Source: Cheilinus undulatus
Lineage: Eukaryota > Chordata > Actinopteri > Labriformes > Labridae
Direction: 5' to 3'
Assembly (NCBI RefSeq): GCF_018320785.1
Contig: NC_054881.1
Coordinates: 26,783,775-26,847,774 of the forward strand
Length of the DNA stretch: 64,000 nt
The translations under genes and the position numbers were made by a program. The notes below the pieces were generated by a model. That model saw nothing but the letters and a program-made list of their open reading frames with translations, ran no database searches and was not told where the DNA came from. Position 1 is the first letter of the stretch, and each line of letters starts with the position of its first letter. Below are positions 1 through 11,304 of the stretch, in pieces.

Positions 1-1040
1 ACCCAGTGTCTGAACCAATCGACCATTGTTTTTTAGTTTAAACTGCATAGTTTATGGGGGCTTTTTCAAAGATATTTTAACGCAATGACATACATCAAAT
101 ACTGTAGGTAGCACTTCTGGTTCTGGTTGTGTTTTTAAAGGTTTACATTTCATCAGCATTTTTACACAAAAGTGAGAGAACTTAACCTGGTTATGGACAC
201 ACTCATGATACATGTAAGTCTGCACCAAGAGATGTCAGTCTGGACTGAAATTATCTGAAATCTTCAAATGCCTACAAACGACAAAAATTCAACTGAATAT
301 CAGTTGTTAATAAAGTATTTTATGTTATTAGAAGAAGAAAATAGTGCAATGCCAAATATCTTATAAGAAGTAAAATATACATAAATTAAAAGTAGATCAA
401 CATGTGTTTACTTTTCCTCGTTGGTCATTTTGTATTGACAGCATTTAGCAACACTATCAAACTATTTAGATGATTTTATACAAAAACCTGAGGAACAGGA
501 GAAGGATAACTTAGAAAACAAGAATCAGGGATAAAGATTTTGACATAACTGGAGCTCATGTAAGCCTTACACACACATTAACCATGTATTCTTGTCATTG
601 CATGCATGTTTGTTCTCATCCAACCTACTGGGTATAGTTCCACTTCTGATTAACACACAACACTTCACTTATGTCTGATATTGGTGTATTTAAAGCAGAT
701 ATAGGTTGTTTTTCTCACAGGACACACAGATAACACCAAAAGTTCTTTACTTATTGCACCTCAGGTACAGCTTATCTCCTGTTTACTATGTAATCCACTC
801 TTTCTACAGGGTGCATTTAAACAGTGTGGCATGCTGACACATATGTCTGCTCTGTACTCATTTTCACTTTGCAAGCACAAACGCAGGCTCTGGCTTCTCA
901 CAGGGGAGATTGCAAACTGTGATTCAGTAAAAAATTTACTTAGCTTAACCTCCTGCCCAGAGTTGTCTCTCGCTCACAGACACACATGCACAGATTTACA
1001 CACAAACAAACACGTATGATCCGTCCCACCCTCTCTGGGT
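1..1040. other. Upstream spacer, no gene seen
   Basis: AT-rich sequence without a convincing exon. The longest open frame (831-1019) has no family resemblance, no coding-like composition and no splice context. It may hold distal regulatory sequence for the downstream transporter, but nothing specific can be named. Confidence 0.5.
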
Positions 1041-1305
1041 TAACAGGCCAATAGGGAACAGTGTGAGGGGGAGCAAAGGGCTGCTCTTATCTTACTATTT
1101 ATCCAGCAGACATCACACTCACATTTGCTGCCCCACCACGCGAGTGACCACAGAAGTTGAGAGGACAGGGAAAAAGACAGAGAGAAGAGGAGAGAAAGTT
1201 TGACAGGCAGAGAATGAGACTAAGTTAGAACAGTCCATGCAAAGCCAGTTTAAAACATATCATAGACTTGTGGTCTTATTGCTTCCTGAGGCTAGGACTC
1301 TGCTG
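1041..1305 (+). promoter_or_regulatory. Candidate slc26a1 promoter and non-coding first exon
   Basis: This stretch has a CCAAT box at 1048-1052, a GTTAACA motif just before it, a GCAAAGGG motif at 1073-1080, a GATA-type site (CTTATCT) near 1086 and a TATA-like TATTTATCC near 1096. About 200 bp downstream, at 1305/1306, is a good splice donor (CTG|GTGAGT). A matching acceptor (TCTCCCAG) ends at 6134, shortly before the slc26a1 start codon, so a 5' UTR exon spliced over a 4.8 kb intron is plausible. The GTTAACA and CAAAG motifs resemble HNF1/HNF4 sites, which would suit liver and kidney expression of this transporter. This is inference; no transcript evidence is available here. Confidence 0.33.
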
Positions 1306-3744
1306 GTGAGTTATTCCACATTACCAGCTGTAACTGTGTGTTCTATTCATTTGAATTGATCTGTCTATAAACATGATGTAGTGGTTTTTTTTTTTTTTTT
1401 TTTTTTTTTGTAATCCATCAGAGAAACGTGAGGATTTGGTCCAAGTCCCATGAACATTTTTTCAAGGACTTTTTCTTAAATCATGAATTGATCTTCTCAC
1501 AAGGGTTATTTTGATTTTTAATTAACTTGCAATTCTCTGCTGTTAAAGCACATTCAGGAGATTAAAATTCAGTTTGATTATATGTTTCTCAGTGCTGTTT
1601 GATATACAGATAATTGTCTTTGGTCCATTTTGGAGAGCACTGGTGATGCTGAAAAGCTGATAGAATGTATAAACCAATTTAAAGAAAGAGGAACCTCTGA
1701 AATTGTTACCTGACTCCTTTCCAACATGAGTCATTTGATCTTTTTCAATTAAAGCACATAAATAGTAGATTTTATTATAAATCACAGTTTTAAGCCCTGC
1801 ATGTTGACCTTTAGAATTTTTTAAATGTCAGATCATTTGAAACATGGCTTTTGACTTCAGTTAAACATAGTTGATGCTGACTCGTACATGTTTTATAGGT
1901 TTTTCTTGGGTCAAAAACTAGAACAACTTGCTTTCTTGTCTATCTTTATTGGTCTGTTTTACAATTGAAAGTTTGCATGGGCAAGTAGTCTCTATGACTG
2001 AGGAGTGAACCTGAAGAATTTCAACAAGTCCTTGCTCTCATAAATACATACAATTGATAAAGATGCAGTTTTGAAAAGGTTGTTATTTACAGAATATGCA
2101 CAAGACTTAAAAATACAGCAATCCTCTCATTTTTATCCACAAAGCCTAGAACAAAAATGTCCCTTTTGCTTACCAACTGCATTTTGATGCAAAACAGTTC
2201 TGTTTTATGTGTGAAGTCAGTATGCACTTGTATCGTCCCTTTAAGGGTAGCCATTAAAGCTGTCTAAGCAGTTGTGGGGTGCTTTTATATAACATGATTA
2301 AAGGCACAAAGCATTGGTCAGAAAAGCTTTAGAGAATGGCTTTAATCAGTTGTTTTCAGTGCCTTTTATGGTTGAAATGGAGGTAGATTTAATATTCCAG
2401 TTGCAAAAGGTCCTCAGTGTGATTCCTGAAATGCTCAGCCATTAATCAGGTGTCTCACTTTCACTACTTGAAAGAAAACCTGTTTGTGGACAGTTTTAAT
2501 CTGCTCAAGGAAAGGCGAACAATAATGCAATGCAGCTCTTTTTTAATTCAAAAAGAGCTTCTATTACTCTGGGTTTCGTACCTCCAGACAACACATTTAT
2601 TCTTTTTCACAAATATCTTTTCTTCGTCCTCCAGAGTGAACAAGTCAAGCTGTATTTAAAAGACTCATTTATACTCTAACTAGACAACATTTTGGTTTCC
2701 CTGCAAATTTAAGACATTTTGTCCTGTAGGCTTAGACAGCCTTAGTCTAAGCAATGAAGAAAATAAAGGGAAATGCATGCATTTAGCTTCATTTGATGAT
2801 GCACTTGATTATTATGAAAATGTCTTCCTCTTTCTTTTATGTGTCTATCCAATCAGTCCATGTGAGTTACCAGCCCGGCCACGGGAAAAATAAATCAGAG
2901 CACATGCCACTGTTGCTGTGCTGACAGAGGCTGATAAAACATCATTTAGAGTGTTTTATGGTTTCAGAGACTTGATTATCTCAGCTGAGACACAGCTGCT
3001 ACCGAAATAAACCCCTGCACCTTATGGAGAAAAAATAGTGGCAGCTTGCGGGATGTATCAAATTAGGATAAATTACCCTGGTAAAAAATGACTTTAAAAC
3101 ACACAAACAAATACTATAGTTAGCGGTTACACAAGAAACAGTCATTTTACTCTGTGATTTGGTTGAACTGACCAAAGACATGGCTGGTTTAACATCTTAG
3201 GGAAACACACTTGAACAAAAAGGGATTATATTCGTTTCCAAAGCACCACTTGAAGCATTTGATGGGTGAATGAAATGGAGTAAATTAAGACAGGAGGGAA
3301 AAAGCACATTGTCAGACTTTAGCCATGCAGGCCAGTAAGGCTGGCTAAGCAAAGCTCCTGGCTAAGTGCAAATGAAACAAATCTGTCCTGCTCAGCGTGA
3401 CAATTATTCAGTCATGTATAAACCATCAACAACAACAATTTCCCCCCATTTATACCAGATCAGTTTGGTTTGTCAACCTGCTAAACTTTGACAATTTAGT
3501 GATTATGACTGCCATTAATTTGTCGAAGGATTATTAAAAGTAAATGTTGGAGAAATGTAAATATTGATTTGATAATGAGACTACACGGGATATCACCATA
3601 GTTCTCATTGGTAACCCTGGAGGAGTCATGAATAAACAAGATATTTAGTGGCATTCTAGTTATTGAGAACAAAACATGAACCAGTGCCCTCATGACAAGA
3701 GTTGAGAGAATAGAATTAATAATTATAACAATTAGATTTAATAA
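1306..3744. other. Spacer or putative first intron, 5' part
   Basis: There is a poly-T tract at about 1386-1409 and otherwise unique-looking AT-rich sequence. No coding exon was recognised. If the upstream donor is used, this is the first intron of slc26a1. Confidence 0.45.
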
Positions 3745-4115
3745 GGAATGCACGGCAGCGCAGGGGTTAGCGCTGTTGCCTCACAGCAAGAACGTCCCTG
3801 GTTCGCTTCCCAGTCAGGGCGGAGTCAGGGCGGAGTTTGCATGTTCTCCCTGTGCACATGTGGCTTCTCTCCAGGTACTCCGGCTTCCTCTCACCACCAA
3901 AACATGCTCATTAGGTTAATTGGTGACTCTAAAATTGGCCGTCGGTGTGATTGTGAGTGTGCCTGGTTGTCTGTCTCTATATGTCAGCCCTGCAATTGAA
4001 TGGTGACCATTCCAGGGTGTACCCCGCCTCTTGCCAATGACAGCTGGAATAAGCTCCAGCGCCCCCACAACCTCGAATGGGATAAGCGGTATAGAAAATG
4101 GATGGATGGATAGAT
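3745..4115 (+). repeat. tRNA-headed interspersed repeat, near full length (copy A)
   Basis: The 5' head has a polymerase III type A box (GGGGTTAGCGCTG) and B-like box (GGTTCGCTTCC). The conserved body follows, with blocks such as GTTTGCATGTTCTCCCTG, TCCGGCTTCCT, TTAATTGGTGACTCTAAA, CAGGGTGTACCCCGCCTCTTG and AGCGGTATAGAAAATGG. It ends in a GGATGGAT tail. The same blocks recur in four other places in this window, which shows it is dispersed. The layout is that of a fish SINE-like element. I cannot name the family securely. Confidence 0.8.
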
Positions 4116-4412
4116 TTAATTAGGAATAATTCATTTTAAGAATTAATTAAGATATACTTCTGAAAAGTACAGTATGAGAATTATGCACACAGCCACAGAT
4201 ACACCACCCATTGGTCTGTTGAATGTTGCTATAGAGGTTCCACTGGAAGGAGCACAAAACAACTTAGCAAATGTGAAGTCATCCAAGTTATAGTGTTAAA
4301 CATTCAAAGCTCAGGGCTTGTTCATTAACTAGTGATTTAGGCAGCTGTCAAGCTAATCTAGCATACCAGCTATAATTAGAGCAAACACTGATACCTGCCA
4401 GTCAGTTCTTTC

Positions 4413-4732
4413 ATCCATCCTTTATCTATACCCCTTATCCTTTCCAGGGTCATGGAGGCTTGAGGAAGGGAAGACAGACAGGGTAAAATCTGGCCTGGTC
4501 ACCAGTCAATCATAGGGCTAAGACACAAACAAGCATTCACACTCACTCCTACGGGCAATTTAGGACCACTAATTAACCTAATGAGCATATCCTTATTCTG
4601 TGGGAGGGAGCCAGAGTATGCAAAAAGATCCCGCAGGAAAACATGTAAACACTATAACAGGGGGATTGAACCAGAAACATTCTTGCTGTGAGGCAACAGC
4701 ACCACCACTCCACCATCTTGCAGCCTCAGTGC
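4413..4732 (-). repeat. tRNA-headed interspersed repeat (copy B, inverted, diverged)
   Basis: Reading the minus strand gives the same body and head as the copy at 3745: the tail (CATCCATCC at 4413), the CTCACT...CAATTTAG block and the head (CTTGCTGTGAGGCAACAG) near 4681. It is diverged, with small deletions. It lies in opposite orientation about 300 bp from copy A, so the two could form a large imperfect hairpin. Confidence 0.7.
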
Positions 4733-5709
4733 TTACATTAACAGTAATTAGTAAAGAAATGCTCCTAAAAAAGGAAATAAAATTGACTCATTGTTAAATT
4801 GTTTGCCTGACAATGGTGTGGAAATGATCCAAAGAGCACTTCTACCAAAAACATAGCAGAGAGATTTCCATCTTGAGAACAACAAAGCCCAGTTGTTTTA
4901 TCTCTTACATCATTTTGCATTTATCAACCATAACATTCATAAGCAACATACTTTGTACTGACATGAAGGTTCGGGGCTTTTAACAAAACATTTGGGTGCC
5001 TATTAGCCACCCCTTGCTCTGCCTATGTATATACATGTAAAGATACATAATGCATAACTTTGAGCCATGATAAGAGTTTTGACAGAGGGCTGTGAAAAAA
5101 ATCAACCTCATCAAATACAAAATATGAGCCATGAGAACATAAATTTATCCTTTAACCCTGTTGTAAGCATATTTTTTAATATGGGCTAACATGCAGCCTT
5201 GATTTGCTGCTGAAGGAATGGATGCTATTGGCACTGAATCAGTTTGCTTTTCCATTTAGGGAGGTTTTCCTGTGGTCGGGGACAAGTTGGTGAACTGACC
5301 ACACACTGACATAACCAGACCAAGAACCAATAGAGTGGTTAGATGCGTCACTTAGTTTCCCACCTTAAAAAAACCTTAAAACTTCCATTCCTCTTTTCAT
5401 CTCCTGAACTATTTCTTTTGTCCTGAGAACAATGTAAGTGGTTGGTTAATCAATTAGATCTATTGATTTGTTTGTATACTTTTATAATGCTTCTGACCTC
5501 ATTCAACCTCAGTGCACTTTCCAGACCACACCAGTACAAAGAGACAAAAACCAACAAGTCTGCTTAGTAGCTGTCTAACTTGTGCTCTGGGAAAGGGGAG
5601 CTGACTAGAAAGGCTAAATGTTAGTTCAATAATATCACAGCAAAAGATTAGATACTCTTTGTTGTTCCATATCAGAAAATTGAAACTGGCAGTGTTGGTG
5701 CTGAAACTT

Positions 5710-5975
5710 AAATTGCATGTTCTCCCCGTGCATGTGTGTGATCTCTCTGGGTACTCTGGCTTCCTCCCACCACCTAGGTTAATTGATGACTCTAAAATGT
5801 GCCGTAGGTGTGAATGTGAGCGTGCCTGTTGTCTTTCTGTATATGTCAGTCCTGCAATTGACCAGTGACCATTCCAGGGTGTACCCCGCCTCTTGCCAAT
5901 GACATCTGGCATAGGTTCTAGCCGACCCCCATTGGGATAAGTGCTATAGACAATGGATGGATGAATGGATAACAT
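5710..5975 (+). repeat. tRNA-headed interspersed repeat (copy C, head missing)
   Basis: This is the body and tail of the same repeat, from GCATGTTCTCCCCGTGCATG to GACAATGGATGGATG. The tRNA-like head is absent, so it is 5' truncated. A 222-codon open frame on the opposite strand crosses it and is taken as chance. Confidence 0.75.
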
Positions 5976-6134
5976 AAAATCTGACACCTTCCTACCAAGA
6001 AACAGTGTCCATACAAGATCTAGTTTAGAAAAAAAATGTAAAGAAATTGTGTTGTCTACTGAGTAAAACCATTTTTGTTTCTCTTTTCCTGTCCATTTCC
6101 CCTCCTTCCTGTCTCCTGTATAATGGTCTCCCAG

Positions 6135-6210
6135 GATCAAAGCTGACCACATTGCCCTCCTCCTCACCCTCTTCCTCTCACCTTGCTAACACCTCTTCCA
6201 CCACAACACC
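6135..6210 (+). promoter_or_regulatory. slc26a1 5' UTR segment before the start codon
   Basis: The sequence up to 6134 is a pyrimidine-rich tract ending TCTCCCAG, a standard splice acceptor. From there to the start codon at 6211 there is C-rich leader (repeated CCTC and CACC) and then CACC before ATGG, a good vertebrate start context. The segment is therefore likely the 5' untranslated part of the first coding exon. Confidence 0.5.
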
Positions 6211-9200
6211 ATGGAGGAGGTTACTAAGGTTGCAGAATCCACGGTGGCCCCACAGCCTCTCCTGGAACGTCGGTTTAGACAGCGACAGCCTGCAGTTTCA
6301 GTCCTCAAATCCAAGCTGAAGAAAGGTGTGACGTGCTCTGGGCCCCGAGTCCGGTCCACCTTGACTGGTTTCTTCCCTGTGGTGTGCTGGCTGCCTAAAT
6401 ACAAGCTCAAAGAGTATGTCTGGGGTGATGTGATGTCTGGGCTCATCGTTGGTATCATCTTGGTACCGCAGGCCATAGCATATTGCTTGCTGGCAGGAGT
6501 GGAGCCAATCTATGGTTTATATACCTCATTTTATGCCAATATCATTTATTTCCTCATGGGTACATCCAGACATGTCTCTGTGGGGATCTTCAGCCTCATG
6601 AGCCTCATGGTGGGACAGGTAGGCCAAATGGATCACAACTAACAAGTAACGATCACACATTTTTTATTTTTATACAAATTTGCCTCTTCACCACATTTAA
6701 AGCATATATATTGTCTTCTTTTGGGATGCAATTCCATCTAAGTAAAATATTTACATTTTCCCTGTGTAAATATAAACAGGTGGTGGACAAGGAGCTGTAT
6801 CTCGCCGGTTTTGATCTCAATGAAGACTCCAAAGCGTCTGGTCCTGATGTGATTAATGACACAATGGGCACAAATCTTACAGCTGTGGAGCTGTTTGGTG
6901 TGCAGTGTGGGAAGGAGTGTTATGCCATTAGCATCGCAGCTGCACTTACATTCCTGGCTGGTGTCTACCAGGTAGAGGAACAAAGCACTTACACTCTTAC
7001 TCTATCTAAACTAAAGGTAACCTGTGCAGTCTTTGTCCACAAGAAGTGCTAATGAATATTTTTTTAGGTACAGACTCTAGGTTGTTACTATGTAGTCTGA
7101 TAGTTTGTAAAGAACAGAGCTGTCCTGGTTCTGAGACTTCAAGCTATCCAGGCACGACACCATCATCATTTCATAATTATCCTTTCCTTTAGTCAAGCAG
7201 CAGAAGTTGGTGGTCAGTGCACATGCAAAAGGCCAAGGCCATTTGTAAGTGTACCAAATATGTATGAGTAGTCTAACACAGGTTGATTATCCTTTGCTGG
7301 ATGGGTAGCAAAAAATGTGGGGCACAAATTAAGACGGACACTGATGGTGTTACTAGATGGAAAGACAATTAGTTGCAACAACAATTCATCTTCATTGGGG
7401 CACATACAGTATGTCATACACATTTCCATGTAGAAAACTATGAGAATCCATCCAGTAATTATTGAGAAATGTATCAAACTGTTGTGCCAACATGAGGTTC
7501 ATATGGTCATCATCTGTTAAACTAAAAAAAATGTGTGACTGGATCATGAATACCATAATTTTTCATTTGATTATTTAAAAATTTTAGTCTATTGTCAAAC
7601 TCTCACTTTCTCTCCTGCTCTTTCTACTTATCTTCTTACAGGTCTTGATGGCAGTATTTCGACTGGGCTTTGTTTCTGTTTATCTCTCAGCTCCCATGCT
7701 TGATGGTTTTGCAACAGGAGCCTCTTTCACCATCCTGACTGTGCAGGCTAAATACCTGTTGGGTCTAAAGATTCCCCGTCACCAGGGATATGGCACAGTT
7801 GTTATCACCTGGATCAACATCTTTAGAAACATTCATGACACTAACTTCTGTGACGTCATCACCAGTGCCATCTGTATATCAATATTAGGTAAAGGAATCT
7901 ATCTTATATAAAACTTAAAAAGTGAGCACCTGCCTCTTGCTTTATTAAACGTCCTCCATAATAGCCTCTGTAATGACTAAGGAAATTGTCTTATCATCTT
8001 TAACATAAAATAACACTATGCATTTTTTTTAAATCACAGTTGCAGGTAAAGAGATCCAGGAGCGCTACAAAAATCGTCTTAAGATCCCTCTGCCTACCGA
8101 GCTAGTGGTAGTGGCAGGAGCTACGCTGGCCAGCCATTTTGGTGACCTAAACAACCGCTACCTCTCTAGTGTCTCTGGTCACATCCCCACTGGGTTCATT
8201 CCTCCCCAAGTGCCCAGCTTTAGCCTGATGCCACAAGTGGCCCTAGATGCAATTCCTCTAGCTGTCATCAGGTAAATTACACCAACTCGTAGCAATCCTA
8301 TGGAAACCACATCTCAAAAAATTAGAATATCATGTAAAAGTTCATTTTTCCTGTGATTCACATCAAAAAGTTAGACTTCTATATTTTCTAGATTAATCTC
8401 ATATAAAGGAAAATGTTTCAAGACTTGTTTTGTTTAAACCTTGATGATAACAGCTTACAGCTCATGAAAATCAAAAATCCACTTTCTCAAAATAATACAA
8501 TATTGTGGAAAAGTCCAATTTGCAAATGTTTCCTGAGCCTACATTACCTCACTCTGGTTCAGTCCAAACAAACCACAATCATGGGGAAGACTGCTGACTT
8601 GAAAAATGTCCAGAGTGCAATCATTGTCATCGTCCACAAAGAGGGTAAGCCACAGAAGGTCCTTGCAGATAAGGCAGGCTGTATCAAAGCACATTCATGG
8701 GGATGAACTCAGCCCAAAGAGGACTGTCAAACAAAGCACATTTGAGAACTTACGGGAACTTCACAGAGAGTGGACTGTGGCTGGAGTTAGTGCATCAACA
8801 GCTTCCACACAAACATGCCTAGGAAATGGGCTACAAGTGGACTGTTACTCAGTGGCCCAAAGTCCTGTTTAAGTTCCAAGTTAATTTTGAATTTTATTTG
8901 GAAAATCAAGGCCTTCAACTCTAGAGGATGATCACAGAATCCAAGGTGCTTGAAGTCCAGTGTTTTGAGTTTCCACAGTCAGTGATGGTTTTGGGGTGCC
9001 ATTTCATCTGCTGCTGTTGGTCCACCGTGCTTTATCAAGTCCAAATTTAATTAAATCACAGGAGAAAAATGATTTTTTTTTTAAACATTCTAATTTTTTA
9101 GATGCACCTGTATATCATTACAAAAAAACACAACTTGTAAGTATTTCTGCATATATATTTATGTATATTTTGAATTTGTATATTTGGATGTGAATATTCA

Positions 9201-11304
9201 TAAGGAACAGCAATCCTTTGCTCACTGTCGTTTTAGGTCTGAAGACACAAAATCCGATGAGCTGTTCAGAATCCGTGCCCACTGTGATGTCACATTGTGT
9301 CATTACAATAAAACCTTGAAACCATGAAACAGCTGTTTAGAGCCACTGCTAAAGAAAATTCCTCATGCATGATCTATATTTTACTTTGATCAAAGCATGG
9401 CATGAATGTTTTATTCAGATCAGACTGTTTTAGATGGAGGGAAATAAGAATGCTATGCCCCATTAAAAAGGAAACATCTGTTTTATTCACACACTTTACT
9501 CAGAAAACTCTGTCATGCAAAGCAATTGCAACATGATTACCCTGATGTAAATTATATTGGGGCTAAAATGTCTTGTATTTTAGTAAGGTCAAGAGAATTT
9601 CCAAGCATTTTTTAACCAATTTCTATTTTATTTTGCAGTTTTGCCTTTACAGTGTCACTGTCCGAAATGTTTGCCAAGAAAAATGGCTACACAGTTCGCC
9701 CCAACCAGGAGATGCTGGCCATCGGCTTTTGTAACATCATCCCCTCCTTCTTTCACTGTTTCACCACCAGTGCAGCACTGGCAAAAACCATGGTGAAGGA
9801 TTCAACAGGCTGTCAGACACAGGTATAATTTGTGCTTTTCACCATTTTCCAAATATAATTCTTGAAAGTTGGTCCAATCCTTTCTCTTCTTCCAATGACT
9901 CTTATGATTGGCATTATTACTTTTGAGCACTGATGGGACATTTTAGCATACATTAGTTATTATTAAGCTTCCTTGTCGATATTAGTTGACTAGGGTGAAT
10001 AAGTTAGTTCCATAATGGCAACAAAATGGGTGGTCCAGGGATTATGGCCCTTGGAATAGTATCAGCTTGAAACACTTTTAGGACTTTTCCTCTCAAAAGA
10101 AAAACTGATTTTACTTTTTTGTAGTTGTTAGCATTTTTTGCCCCTAATCAAAGGGAAAAGGGTTTCTAGAAACTTTACTTAATTCTGTCTCAAGGCCACA
10201 TAGAACCCATCAAAGCTGCAAAGCAGCTTACTTATCCATCTATCCTTTGCTTAAGATGTTCATCTTACAGAATTTTATTTTTCTCATTTCTTTCTCCCCC
10301 ATCAGGTCTCCAGTCTGATCAGTGCCCTGGTTGTCCTGCTCGTCCTCCTCTTCTTTGCCCCTTACTTCTACTCTCTCCAGAAATGTGTGCTTGCCTGCAT
10401 TATTATTGTCAGCCTTCGGGGGGCTCTGAGGAAGTTCAGGGATGTCCCCTCTAAGTGGCGTGCCAGCCAAAACGATGCCATTGTTTGGCTTGTTACTATG
10501 GCAGCCACAGCTCTGATCAGTGTGGAGATGGGTCTTCTTGTTGGAGTAGTTTTTTCAATGATTTGTGTCATCTACAAGACCCAGAATCCTAAGGTAAGTA
10601 TCGGGTCTAATCCTAATAATGGCTAATAATTGAGAACAATTACTAAAAGTTTTGAAAATGGAGAAATTGGGGAGAAAAAAGGTTTTATTCTTTAGTAATG
10701 CTATAACTGTCTTTCCGGTCAGGTCTCTCTCTTGGGCCGAGCCAATGACACTGATCTTTATGAGGACATAGAAGAGTATAAGAACCTCCTGCCACCACCT
10801 CGGATAAAAGTCTTTCGCTTCCAGTCTCCACTGTATTACGCCAACAAGGACACATTCCTCAAATCCCTGTACAAAGCTGTCGGAGTGGAACCTTTCTTGG
10901 AGATGACTAAGAGGAAAAAGGCAGAGAAGAAGGCTGAAGTGATGTCCTTTAAACAAGCCAAGGCAAATGGAGATACAAACAATGGAGAGGTCATTGTTGG
11001 ACTTGTTCAGAGAGAGCTAGATTTTCACACTATAGTTTTAGACTGCTCAGCCATCCCCTTCATAGACTCCACAGGCATGGCCACATTTAAAATGCTGGTC
11101 AGAGAATACAAAGACATCAGAGTCAGCGTACTCCTGGCAAACTGTAACACTTCAGTCACAGATATCTTACAGAAAGGACTTTTTTTTGGGAACAATGACG
11201 AAGATATGAGCGGCTTACTGTTTCATACAGTACATGCAGCAGTTCTTCATGCAAACAGTATGTTTGCAGTGGCAGAAAACAGGTCAGATGACTCTGTGGT
11301 GTAG
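6211..11304 (+). CDS. slc26a1: Solute carrier family 26 member 1, sulfate/anion exchanger (seven coding exons, 710 aa)
   Basis: Coding exons: 6211-6618, 6780-6971, 7642-7888, 8040-8271, 9639-9822, 10306-10593, 10723-11304. All introns are GT-AG, frames join, and the length (710 aa) is close to mammalian SLC26A1 (about 700). Exon 1 has the SLC26 hallmarks [20 protein letters not shown] and [13 protein letters not shown] at the start of the membrane domain. Exon 2 holds a short extracellular loop with N-glycosylation sequons (NDT, NLT). Later exons carry [20 protein letters not shown] and SLRGALRKF. Exon 7 is mainly the cytosolic STAS domain (residues about 540-700, with [14 protein letters not shown]). 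The family exchanges sulfate, oxalate and bicarbonate at epithelial plasma membranes. SLC26A1 is preferred over SLC26A2 because of [13 protein letters not shown] and the linker before STAS. The first intron before the start codon is inferred only. Confidence 0.93.
8310..9112 (+). mobile_element. Degenerate Tc1-like DNA transposon in slc26a1 intron 4
   Basis: The left end ATCTCAAAAAATTAGAATAT and right end TTTTTTAGATGCACCTG are inverted relatives of each other. The interior keeps broken pieces of a Tc1-type transposase, including [22 protein letters not shown] (helix-turn-helix part) and [13 protein letters not shown], in different frames with stops. It is therefore a dead, internally deleted copy. 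The element at 34120-34724 has related ends and keeps a different part of the transposase. Confidence 0.75.

Noticed and set aside
3746-3800. tRNA-like A and B boxes that could be a tRNA gene
   Set aside because: The sequence continues into a repeat body found four more times; no cloverleaf with a proper acceptor stem could be drawn.
5499-6167. Open frame of 222 codons on the minus strand
   Set aside because: It runs antisense across a repeat copy and the slc26a1 leader, has no domain, and its composition is not gene-like.
8580-8872. Transposase open frames in slc26a1 intron 4 as a working gene
   Set aside because: Pieces are in different frames with stops and the catalytic part is missing.
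6211-11304. Assignment of the transporter to SLC26A2
   Set aside because: The [13 protein letters not shown] segment, the linker before STAS and the overall length fit SLC26A1 better, though a tree would settle it.
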